Shown piece after piece: positions 1 through 6,208 of a stretch of DNA of 7,191 nt. Numbering within the stretch: the stretch's first letter is position 1; every line of letters starts with the position of its first letter. This DNA comes from Acidobacteriaceae bacterium. GTDB taxonomy: Bacteria; Acidobacteriota; Terriglobia; Terriglobales; Acidobacteriaceae. The notes beneath the pieces were generated by a model. That model was not told the origin of the DNA and searched no databases. It was given only the letters and a program-made list of their open reading frames with translations. The stretch covers positions 1 through 7,191 of the forward strand of contig PKYX01000548.1 in the NCBI GenBank assembly GCA_003132825.1. The letters run 5' to 3'. A program made the translations under genes and the position numbers.

Positions 1-1156
1 AGGTTTGCGCGAACGATTTGAACTGCGGGGGGAAACGGTCCCGGTATTGGGCGGTCTATTCTCTTTTGTGACGGCGGCAGCGCCCAGGGATCTTGCGCGG
101 CGTCGTCCATAATGCTGATCCTGACGCCAACGAGATCACCTCGTTTTTGAGCTTCCCGCACGACTGTCTCGACAGCAGAAGCCGACATTCTTTCGACGCT
201 TGCCAGAAATGCCCACTGATCTTGGTACGGACGAAATTCCGAATCGATAAAAACACTGTTTCCCTCTGCACGCGGAACCTTTGCAGAGGCAGAGCGATCA
301 GGTTGCCGAGACCTCCCTTGGGCATCGTGTCCTGATTGGGAAAGAATCGGTCGTATGACTCCAGACCCACTTGGTGCCGGAACTCCATGGTTCGAGTGAG
401 AACTGCGCAGCCTAGTTTTCGCGCAATGGTCGCGGGAATCGCTCGATTGAAGAATATCCAAACATGGCCCCCGTTTCCTGAGCGAGAACGTTCCAAAACC
501 GCTGGCACATTCATCTCGCGACAAGCCACAAGGAACGCAGCGGCGTCCTTGTGCCAGGTCTTCTTATCGAAATCAACCGCCAGGAGCCAGCAAGTCTCGT
601 CCTGCAAAAGTGGATAGATTCCGACTGTATGATCCCCAACAAGATGACCACGCACAACGTCTTGGGTCAGTGGCCTGAACTTTCTAGTCTGGCGATCAAC
701 TTTCTTACGGTCCTTGTCTTTGGCACGTAGGTATGACTTCCAATCGCGATCTGCCTTCGGCATGTATCCAGATCGCCCATCGGTGTTCTCCCAGCGAATG
801 GCATAGACATCGTCACGTCCACGGAAGAGACTGCGAAACAGCTCTATCCGTTGTTGCGCCGTACCCACTGCGGATCCGCGAACGTCTAGCGCTGTGCTTA
901 TGGTCTGAGGGGTCTGAGGAATCCCACTTATGAGTCGAGGCTCAGGAATTCGTATACTGTGCTCGATTAAAAGGCCGCGTAGCCGAGCATTTTCGTCACG
1001 CAGGCGTCTCACCTCCGCCACGGACGCCTCAAGGTTCGGAAACTCGTTGTCAGTTTTGCTCAAGTCAAAGACCTGCCTGCACGCGCCGCCACTTGACTCC
1101 GAAATGATCGCACATCGCCGGCTTCCGCTATGCGCTGGCTTTCGCGTGTACAGCAA
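1..1156 (-). CDS. TOTE-type archaeo-eukaryotic primase protein, partial at left edge and frameshifted
   Basis: The protein opens with a short Leu-rich coiled coil (EVRRLRDENARLRGLL), then an AEP primase domain of the type found in TOTE conflict systems. Visible motifs, counted from base 1156: FRSLFRGRDDVYA (107-119), YPLLQDETCWLLAVDFD with the metal-binding DxD at 195-197, SRSGNGGHVW (224-233, the sxH motif), SYDRFFPNQDTMPKGG (267-282) and LIALPLQ (286-292). Right after LPLQ the frame breaks. The family-like continuation (KVPRAEGNSVFIDSEFRPYQ, then DQWAFLASV and DPWALPPS) lies in another minus-strand frame, open to base 1. One missing A in the coding strand (T run at 280-282) explains this. 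Family members usually continue into a superfamily II helicase, so the C-terminal part lies outside the window. The start is uncertain: TTG at 1156 gives the longest frame, but TTG at 1063, with AGGCAGG upstream, fits better where conserved sequence begins. These systems are proposed to act in conflict with selfish DNA. The domain call is firm; function is inferred. Confidence 0.85.
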
Positions 1157-1196
1157 AAGTGGGATGGTTCCTAGTCGTGGTAACCAAAAGCTCTCT

Positions 1197-1408
1197 TAAG
1201 GAACCACTCATGCCGCCTGTTCCAGCGGAATCAGTTGGAATCGGAGGGCGAGGGGGAAGGAATAAGTCCGGACCGCAAACCGGATGCTGGGCTTCGTACA
1301 GCATTCGAGCGGCGAAGCCGTGGTCTGTGAGAAACTCCCAGAAACTTACACAGTTGCTTTCGCAGATTTTACATTGTGTTCAAGTTATGTCTTTTATTTG
1401 CAATATGT
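1197..1408. other. Intergenic stretch between the AEP gene and the tRNA remnant
   Basis: No convincing gene is visible here. The right part (about 1350-1408) is AT-rich and ends exactly where tRNA-Leu similarity begins, as expected for the terminal non-coding arm of an integrated element. It should contain the AEP promoter (minus strand), but no clear -35/-10 pair was recognised. Confidence 0.4.
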
Positions 1409-1483
1409 AACTGGCAGACGCAGCGGACTAAAAATCCGCCTACCTTCGGGTCATGGGGGTTCGACCCCCCCCTCCCGGCACCA
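1409..1483 (+). pseudogene. 3' fragment of tRNA-Leu gene (probable island attachment-site scar)
   Basis: The stretch begins within a leucine-tRNA D arm (AACTGGCAGACGC). It continues through a full anticodon arm (stem GCGGA/TCCGC at 1423-1427 and 1435-1439), a variable arm (ACC-TTCG-GGT), a T arm (GGGGG-TTCGACC-CCCCC) and the 3' acceptor strand TCCCGGC-A-CCA. The matching 5' acceptor strand, GCCGGGA, is absent: upstream is AT-rich unrelated sequence, so this cannot fold as a complete tRNA. Two further defects show it is not under selection. The anticodon loop reads CTAAAAA, giving anticodon AAA where leucine tRNAs of this type have TAA or CAA. The C run at 1465-1472 is one base too long for a normal T stem plus acceptor. 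A 3' tRNA fragment of this kind is the usual mark left by tyrosine-recombinase elements that integrate into tRNA 3' ends. Confidence 0.8.
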
Positions 1484-1562
1484 ACATTTGTCATTTGTTT
1501 TGATGAATCCATAGCGGCCTGATCTGGTCGTAGGCGGGACTGTCCCCCTGTTGAAGACGCTG

Positions 1563-1587
1563 CACTGTAGCAAAACTGTAGTGATTC
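1563..1587 (+). repeat. Degenerate 25-bp direct repeat, copy 1
   Basis: This segment begins CACTGTAGCAAAACTGTAGT and matches 2722-2746 at 21 of 25 positions in the same orientation. A second short identity, GCGTGCAACC, follows each copy (1593-1602 and 2783-2792). The two copies bracket the beta-lactamase-family gene. Whether they are remnants of a duplication, a mobile unit or a shared regulatory element cannot be told from two copies. Confidence 0.35.
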
Positions 1588-1632
1588 TTGCCGCGTGCAA
1601 CCCAATCCGTGGATACTTAACAAATTCTCGCC

Positions 1633-2705
1633 ATGCGCATGCGTGCTCTGTTAATCGTTTTCCTCGCCCTTCTGACGCATGCCCACGCGCAGCAAACTGT
1701 CCCCTCGCATCTTGACCAGCTTATGCAATCCCGCTTCGCTGCGGGAGACTTCAACGGCACCGTCCTAGTCGCTCGCGAGGGCAAAATCCTTTCCAGCGCG
1801 CCTTCGGCCTCGCCAATCGCGAATGGAACATTCCCAACGACCTGCAAACCAAATTTGAAATCGGCTCCATGACCAAGCAGTTCACCGCGCTGCTGGTCCT
1901 GCAATTCGTAAACGATGACAAACTCCGCCTCGACGGCCACATCTCCGACTATCTACCCTACTACCGGTCCGACACCGGTAAACGCATCACCGTCAGCGAA
2001 CTTCTATCGCACACCTCCGGCATTCCGAATTTCATTACTCTCCCCGGATTCCTCGATGGTCCGGCCAGCCGCACCCACTACACGACCCGGGAATTCGCGC
2101 AGAAATTTTGCAGCGGCGATCTGCGCTTCGAACCGGGGACGAAATTCGAGTACAGCAATTCCGGATATTTCCTGCTGGGTGCAATTCTGGAACAAGTTTC
2201 GGCGAAATCCTATGAGACGCTGCTGCAAGAGCGCGTCTTCCAGCCGCTCGGAATGAACGACTCGGGCTATGCGCATTCCGAGACGATCCTTCCGCATCGC
2301 GCTTCCGGTTACGAACGCTCCCCATCGGGGATGCAAAATGCTCGCTACTACGACATGTCGATTCCCTTTGCCGCCGGCGCCCTATATTCGACCGTGGGCG
2401 ACTTATATCTGTGGGATCAGGCCTTGTACGGCGAACAGTTGCTGCCCGCGCGCCTGCGTGATCTGCTCTTCAAACCGAATCTCGACAACTACGGCTACGG
2501 CTGGGGAATCTTAATCCCCGAGCCGGGAGCGCCCTACGCCGGCGAGTCTATCCCAATGCATGGAGGCACTATCTTCGGTTTCCAATCTCTGATCCAGCGC
2601 ATCGTTCAGCACCATGAAACGATCATCCTGCTGGACAACAACGACGGCCCCAAGCTTTTCGAAATTGCCCAGCAGATTCGTCAAGTCTTGGCCGACAACC
2701 CATAG
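1633..2705 (+). CDS. Exported serine hydrolase of the beta-lactamase/PBP family, one-base frameshift
   Basis: Two frames together make one protein of about 357 residues. The first (1633 to about 1790) gives a signal peptide (MRMRALLIVFLALLTHAHA) and the start of the domain (FNGTVLVAREGKIL). The second carries the rest, from AFGLANREWNIPNDL to the stop at 2705. A missing T in the run at 1790-1792 would restore GKILFQRAFGLANRE, the normal family sequence. All three catalytic elements are present in the restored protein: SMTK (Ser79, Lys82), Tyr174-Ser-Asn and HGG at 310-312, the counterpart of the KTG box. The family comprises class C beta-lactamase-like enzymes, D-aminopeptidases and esterases acting outside the cytoplasm; the substrate cannot be assigned from sequence. 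The start at 1633 gives the signal peptide; ATG at 1639 is an alternative, and no strong ribosome binding site is seen. It is either a recent pseudogene or a sequence error. Confidence 0.85.
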
Positions 2706-2721
2706 CTCGAGCTGCGCCGTC

Positions 2722-2746
2722 CACTGTCGTAAAACTGTAGTAGTTC
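2722..2746 (+). repeat. Degenerate 25-bp direct repeat, copy 2
   Basis: This is the second copy of the repeat at 1563-1587, starting 17 bases after the stop of the beta-lactamase-family gene. It begins CACTGTCGTAAAACTGTAGT, with four mismatches to copy 1. The shared core AAAACTGTAGT is exact. Confidence 0.35.
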
Positions 2747-2935
2747 CATGCTCAAAGCGCGGCACAGCAGATCGGGTCACGAGCGTGCAACCAGTACTTC
2801 TGGTAACCCATTGAGAATCAAATAGAGTAGAGGATTTTCCTATCGGTTCAGAACCCGCGAGAGAACTCAAAAATCGTCTAAGACACAATCTAGCTGTCAG
2901 GTAAGTGCAATAAAATAAGTATAGTTAACTGACAT
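2747..2935. other. Non-coding or decayed stretch
   Basis: No supported gene was found here. The part near 2880-2935 is AT-rich. If the pncB remnant once continued, its sequence should lie here on the minus strand, but no recognisable continuation beyond the first few residues remains. Confidence 0.35.
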
Positions 2936-3022
2936 TCAAGACAATCGCTGTCCCAGCGAGCTCACGATCGGATCGAGCTTCCAGTTGTGGTTGTCCGCGC
3001 GCTCCGCGAAGTTGACGTTCAT
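2936..3022 (-). pseudogene. pncB: N-terminal remnant of nicotinate phosphoribosyltransferase
   Basis: The minus-strand reading from ATG at 3022 gives MNVNFAERADNHNWKLDPI followed by VSSL. This resembles the conserved opening of bacterial nicotinate phosphoribosyltransferases (typically NHxWKLDPIVRSLLDTDFYK), the enzyme that makes nicotinate mononucleotide in NAD salvage. After SSL the frame goes into GQRLS and stops. A shift of frame gives D-S-D at the place of the expected LDTD, then similarity fades and stops appear. Only about 24 residues of an enzyme of roughly 400 are present, so it is non-functional here. The assignment is from memory of the family N-terminus, without alignment. No ribosome binding site is visible before 3022. 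Confidence 0.5.
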
Positions 3023-3093
3023 GGCTAGCATCCAGCCTAACCAACCCGACCCAAGGAACCAAATCTGCCCATGAAAAATAATTGGGTATAGCA

Positions 3094-3163
3094 CTTGACA
3101 TGACAAGCATCCTTGTCGTAAAGTTCGCTTGTCATTAGGATTGGCACGCTTGACATGCCAAAG
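3094..3163 (+). promoter_or_regulatory. Promoter with TGACA-type operator half-sites for the membrane protein/regulator pair
   Basis: A -35-like TTGACA (3095-3100) is followed, 18 bases later, by a weak -10-like TAAAGT (3119-3124). Overlaid on it are TGACAAG (3101-3107), CTTGTCG (3112-3118) and CTTGTCA (3128-3134). The first and third form a perfect 7-bp inverted repeat and the first and second a 6/7 one. The near-palindrome CTTGACATGACAAG (3094-3107) recurs as CTTGACATGCCAA at 3149-3161, between promoter and gene. This layout suits negative autoregulation by the XRE-type protein encoded at 3581. Binding is inferred. Confidence 0.5.
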
Positions 3164-3182
3164 GCGATTCTTCGGAGGAGTT

Positions 3183-3588
3183 ATGCAAAGTCCAGCATCA
3201 AGAAAATTTCTCAAATCGAGTCTGAGCGTATGGCTCGGCGACTTTGTGTTGTTCGGTACCGCGGACTACCTCGTCGACCACCTGCATCCGTCCGGCGTCA
3301 CCCTTTGGCTACTCGCCGCCATGCCGGTCCTGCCGGTGGTGGTCTTCGTCGCCCTGCTGGGCCGCTACCTGCACGAGGAGCGCGACGGCTACGAGCGACC
3401 TCGCCGTCCGCTACCTGCTCTGGGGCACCGCCGGCGCCGTCACCGTCAATTTGTTCTCCGGCTACCTGCGCATCTTCGGCTGGAAGGGGCAGATGTTCCC
3501 ATTCGCGGATTTCTTCATCTTCGTCATCATGATGGTGTTGGCGAAGATCTCCTATCGTATCGCCACCCCGGTGCCCGCCGATGAATAA
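3183..3588 (+). CDS. Small four-helix membrane protein paired with XRE regulator, frameshifted
   Basis: ATG at 3183 follows GGAGGAG (3174-3180), which fixes the start. The first frame gives MQSPASRKFLKSSLSVWLGD and, after a hydrophobic stretch, GRYLHEERDGYER. The rest (DLAVRYLLWGTAGAVTVNLF to the stop at 3588) is in another frame. A two-base loss in the GCGC context at about 3394-3397 (or one extra base) explains the break. The restored protein has about 135 residues and four hydrophobic segments: SVWLGDFVLFGTADYLV, VTLWLLAAMPVLPVVVFVALL, YLLWGTAGAVTVNLFSGYL and FPFADFFIFVIMMVLAKISY. The polar HEERDGYERD linker sits between helices 2 and 3. Small integral membrane proteins like this are often encoded directly before a short XRE regulator. 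No biochemical role is known to me. The stop overlaps the regulator start by 8 bases (ATGAATAA), indicating translational coupling. Confidence 0.75.
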
Positions 3589-3772
3589 CCGCCTCCGTGT
3601 ACTGCGCGCCGAACTCGGATGGTCGCAGGCGAACCCGGCGGAGAAGCTGGAGGTCTCACGCCAGAGCGTCAATGCGATCGAGACAGGGAAGTATGACCCG
3701 TCGCTGCCGCTGGCGTTCCGGATCGCAAGGCTCTTCGGCAAGCCTATCGAGGAGATCTTTGACGATGCGTGA
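3581..3772 (+). CDS. Short XRE/Cro-type helix-turn-helix regulator
   Basis: The protein has 63 residues, essentially one HTH domain: MNNRLRVLRAELGWSQ, then the recognition helix region EVSRQSVNAIETGKYDP, then LAFRIARLFGKPIEEIFD. This is the typical sequence of the compact YgzD/YvaO-like transcriptional regulators that follow a small membrane protein. The usual QxxLAEKLxVSRQ helix reads QANPAEKLEVSRQ, with Asn-Pro where Asp-Leu is common; the proline at this point is unusual. The start is set by overlap with the upstream gene (ATG inside ATGAATAA). It probably acts on the TGACA-type sites at 3094-3163 and perhaps the palindrome right after its stop. It is intact. Confidence 0.88.
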   Translation: MNNRLRVLRAELGWSQANPAEKLEVSRQSVNAIETGKYDPSLPLAFRIARLFGKPIEEIFDDA

Positions 3773-3776
3773 TCAA

Positions 3777-3788
3777 TGACAATTGTCA
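3777..3788. promoter_or_regulatory. Perfect 12-bp palindrome TGACAATTGTCA
   Basis: TGACAATTGTCA starts 5 bases after the stop of the XRE regulator and 74 bases before the alpha/beta hydrolase start. Its half-site, TGACAA, is the one seen upstream of the membrane protein/regulator pair (TGACAAG, CTTGTCA). It may be an operator linking the hydrolase to the regulator. A longer-looped inverted repeat, GGCCGC/GCGGCC (3789-3794 and 3814-3819), follows in the hydrolase leader. Confidence 0.45.
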
Positions 3789-3861
3789 GGCCGCTTTGCT
3801 GACGAAAACTACTGCGGCCCCAGAAACCCGAAGTGCAATCATCGAGAGGAAGGAAAATTCT

Positions 3862-4887
3862 ATGACTCTGGCAAACACGAACTTTCGCGGCCGTCCCCTG
3901 TGGCAATCCCTGAATAGCATCGCGCTGCTTCTTCTGATCCTGCCGAAGTATGTATTCCCTGGGCGGCCGTGGCGGTGCGCCACATCGATACTTCGCTCAA
4001 CGCTCGCAATCCTGGCGGTCGCCTCGTCCTGCCTCGCGACCCCCGCGCAACAAACCGCATCCTTCCAGAACGCCGGCCTCACGCTCCACTACACCATCGC
4101 CGGCAAAGGCACGCCTGTTGTCATCCTCTCCGGCGGCCCCGGCATGGACGCAGCCTACATGCAGCCGGTCGCCGACATCGTCGCGCGCCACAACACCGCC
4201 ATCCTGCTCGACCAGCGCGGCACCACCGGTTCCATGCCCGCCACGCTCGACGCCACCACCATCACCCCGGAGCTCTACCTCTCCGATCTCGAAGCCCTGC
4301 GCATCTCGCTCGGCTACAAGCAGTGGATCGTCCTCGGCCACTCCGCCGGCGCGCTCACCGCGATGCGCTATGCCATCGAGCACCCAGACCATACCCAGGC
4401 GCTTATCCTTCTCGGCACCGTTCCGCCGCGTTCCGCCACCCTCGGCCGCATGATGGACAACGTCTCCGTCCGTCTCTCCCCGGAGGTCCAGAAGCAGGTC
4501 GCCGCCATCGACTCCACTCATCAGTCGCCCGATGCCAAGATGGCCGCCGAAATCCGCCTCCTCTTCGCGGCCGACTTCTACGACCGCGACGCCGCAGCCA
4601 AATTCGCGCTCACCATGACACCCGAGACCTGCCACGCCCTCACCACCCAGCTTCTCCAAAACGCGAACCCCAGCTTCGACCTCACCAACGGCCTCGCCAA
4701 ACTCCACATCCCCACACTCATCGTGCAGGGCCGCCAGGACCCGCTCGACCCCGAGATGGCCTCCGAAACCCGCGACGCCATCCCCAGCGCAAAGCTCATC
4801 ATCCTCGAGCGCGCCGGTCACTTCTCCTGGCTCGACAGCCCCACCGCCTTCACCAGCGCCCTACAGCCCTTCCTCGCCGCGCAATAA
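3862..4887 (+). CDS. Exported alpha/beta hydrolase, proline-iminopeptidase-like
   Basis: The protein has 341 residues and is intact. ATG at 3862 is preceded by AGGAAGG (3847-3853) with 8-base spacing; longer in-frame upstream sequence lacks such a site. The N-terminus has two hydrophobic stretches, SIALLLLILPKYVF (19-32) and STLAILAVASSCLATPAQQ (46-64). The second resembles a signal peptide ending at TPAQQ. The catalytic domain follows: oxyanion motif SGGPGMD (90-96), DQRGTTGS (117-124), nucleophile elbow GHSAG (Ser161), an acid candidate in GRQDPL (Asp293) and the catalytic histidine in RAGHFSW (His320). This matches prolyl aminopeptidase-type serine hydrolases, which release N-terminal residues or cleave small esters or amides. 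An extracytoplasmic location is inferred from the leader. It begins 89 bases after the XRE regulator and may share its control. Substrate unknown. Confidence 0.88.
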   Translation: MTLANTNFRGRPLWQSLNSIALLLLILPKYVFPGRPWRCATSILRSTLAILAVASSCLATPAQQTASFQNAGLTLHYTIAGKGTPVVILSGGPGMDAAYMQPVADIVARHNTAILLDQRGTTGSMPATLDATTITPELYLSDLEALRISLGYKQWIVLGHSAGALTAMRYAIEHPDHTQALILLGTVPPRSATLGRMMDNVSVRLSPEVQKQVAAIDSTHQSPDAKMAAEIRLLFAADFYDRDAAAKFALTMTPETCHALTTQLLQNANPSFDLTNGLAKLHIPTLIVQGRQDPLDPEMASETRDAIPSAKLIILERAGHFSWLDSPTAFTSALQPFLAAQ

Positions 4888-4905
4888 CTCGCAGCTAGCC
4901 CGCCA

Positions 4906-5145
4906 CTACGCCTCCAGCTTCACCACCTTCGCCCCCGCCTGCGCCTTGATCACCAACTCCGCCGCCAGCAGGCATTGCGTCTGGTCCTGCGCCACGTGCG
5001 TGCGGTTCACCACATCCGCCACAAACTGCGGCCCAAACGGTAGCTCCATATTGCTGCGATAGACCGTCACGCCCTGCAAGCGGCGCGGATCGGAACCGGT
5101 CTGCCTCCTGCACTCGCGCGATCCGCAGAAGAGCGACTCCGAATT
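4906..5145 (-). pseudogene. C-terminal fragment of an unidentified protein
   Basis: This frame ends at TAG 4908-4906, 18 bases from the hydrolase stop in a tail-to-tail arrangement. The protein-like part reads DPRRLQGVTVYRSNMELPFG, then QFVADVVNRTHVAQDQTQCL and LAAELVIKAQAGAKVVKLEA. The C-terminus is regular, and third codon positions are strongly G/C as in real genes nearby. Upstream of about 5100 the frame becomes Cys/Arg-rich and meets a stop at 5146-5148, with no convincing start. I do not recognise the family. It is most likely the tail of a gene whose front was lost in a rearrangement at about 5090-5110. A short complete gene is less likely. Confidence 0.4.
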
Positions 5146-5299
5146 TCAGCAAGAATTCGAAGGGATACTGAAGGAAGCAACAGACAGGAGGCCAACTCCG
5201 AGGAGGCCACGTTCGCCAAGTCCCCACGGAAAACGGTTTCGAGGAAAGCGGCTGATACTTAAGAACTTCGCTTGGTTGAAGAGGACCTCAGCAGGTTGA
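5063..5299 (+). pseudogene. Open, start-less reading frame with protein-like tail
   Basis: A plus-strand frame is open from just after a TAG (5060-5062) to TGA 5297-5299. Its central part reads HSRDPQKSDSEFQQEFEGIL followed by KEATDRRPTPRRP, and it ends FAWLKRTSAG. The acidic helix-like segment and the basic tail look more like a protein than random sequence. No ATG, GTG or TTG start lies ahead of it, and it overlaps the minus-strand fragment at 4906-5145. It may be the tail of a gene fused at the same junction, or chance. I do not recognise it. Confidence 0.2.
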
Positions 5300-5400
5300 G
5301 GTGTCCCGGCCGCCCCTGAGTGTTTTCCGGACGTGAATGCGGGTGCTCCGTCAAAGGTTGACTTAGGCTGGTCGTTTTCGGGGGAGCGCCGGCCCGCGCT
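5300..5400. other. Intergenic stretch after the stress-protein gene
   Basis: No gene is seen. A weak hairpin, CCTCA-GCAGGT-TGAGG (5286-5301), lies at its left edge and could contribute to termination from either side, but there is no T tract. Confidence 0.3.
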
Positions 5401-6189
5401 TCAAGCCGCCTTAGATTTATCGCAGATTTGCTGATAGTAATCCCGCCCGCGCTCATACCCTTTGGTGAACGGTTCTTCCACGCTCGCATTCGGATATTGC
5501 TGCTGGACTTCTTCGAGCTTGACCCCCATCTCCGCCAACACTTGATCGTATTCCTTACAGCGCGTCCGGGCGTGCAGCGCGGACTCGAAGCCGAGCCGAT
5601 AGAATTTTTCGTCACCATCGAAGTTTCTGCCCAGAGCCGAATAGTGCTCGCGCTCGGCGCTACGCAATCCGATCCACCACTGTTCGCGGGCCGCATCGAC
5701 CGATTCCGCCCCTTCGACGCTTAACAACTCACGGAGGCGCGAAGCCGCCGCTTCATCATCGGAAAGTGCCACCACCACGCTGCGCCCTTTGCGGAGTGCG
5801 TCTTCATAGACAAACAATTCGTCCTCAGGCAATCCCTCGGTCATGGAATTCTCCAGCTTTCCGCCAGCGACCGCACCAATACTCCCGCCAGCCGCTGCCA
5901 GGACGGCGGCGCCAAGCAATCCAATGGCCGTGATGGTCCCCACGCCGGGGATAAGCGCGGCTACGAGCGCCCCTCCCGACAATCCCGCAGCCGCTCCGAC
6001 CACGGCGCCCATCGCTTTCCCCATGCCCGGCTGTTCCGCGCTGACACTGGGAACTGACTGCAAATTCTTCTCCGTCTTGCCTGGAGTCAAAAGCGTGATC
6101 TTATCTTCGGAGATCCCGAGTGAACGCATCTGGGTCATGACGCGTTCCGCATCCACTCGCGAACGAAACACTCCGGTCACAGTTTCCAT
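5401..6189 (-). CDS. YflT-like general stress protein with glycine-rich hydrophobic core
   Basis: The protein has 262 residues. ATG at 6189 is preceded on the minus strand by GAAGGAAGGG (plus-strand 6198-6207), better supported than the longer in-frame start at 6249. Residues 1-45 (METVTGVFRSRVDAERVMTQ, then LGISEDKITLLTP) have the pattern of the YflT/GSP17M stress-protein domain. Residues 57-112 form a Gly/Ala-rich hydrophobic segment (GAVVGAAAGLSGGALVAALI through AAAGGSIGAVAGG), a glycine-zipper-like stretch that could enter a membrane. Residues 120-160 (EDELFVYEDALRKGRSVVVA) resemble the second half of the stress domain. Residues 165-262 are charged and Tyr/Glu-rich with repeated G-x-E/F-x-A patterns, probably helical. 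Family members are tied to general stress, but the molecular function is unknown. It is transcribed alone, away from the remnant at 6350. Intact. Confidence 0.8.
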   Translation of the reverse strand: METVTGVFRSRVDAERVMTQMRSLGISEDKITLLTPGKTEKNLQSVPSVSAEQPGMGKAMGAVVGAAAGLSGGALVAALIPGVGTITAIGLLGAAVLAAAGGSIGAVAGGKLENSMTEGLPEDELFVYEDALRKGRSVVVALSDDEAAASRLRELLSVEGAESVDAAREQWWIGLRSAEREHYSALGRNFDGDEKFYRLGFESALHARTRCKEYDQVLAEMGVKLEEVQQQYPNASVEEPFTKGYERGRDYYQQICDKSKAA

Positions 6190-6208
6190 GGTAAACACCC
6201 TTCCTTCA

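Noticed and set aside
1369..1623. Minus-strand 84-codon open frame over the tRNA fragment
   Set aside because: It runs antisense through the tRNA remnant, and its central Gly/Arg-rich segment is just the translated T arm and variable arm.
2704..2713. Palindrome AGCTCGAGCT at the beta-lactamase-family stop codon
   Set aside because: Short, no T tract and no second copy. Not enough for a terminator or operator.
3298..3906. Minus-strand 202-codon frame over the membrane protein and XRE genes
   Set aside because: Low-complexity charged composition. It lies opposite two genes with clear domains and a good ribosome binding site.
3997..4821. Minus-strand 274-codon frame antisense to the hydrolase
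   Set aside because: Gly/Asp/Val-rich complement artefact with no ribosome binding site or domain.
3969..4898. Plus-strand 309-codon frame within the alpha/beta hydrolase
   Set aside because: Extremely Arg/His/Pro-rich, as expected for an off-frame reading of a GC-rich gene. The frame carrying the GHSAG, GGPG and AGHF motifs is the real one.
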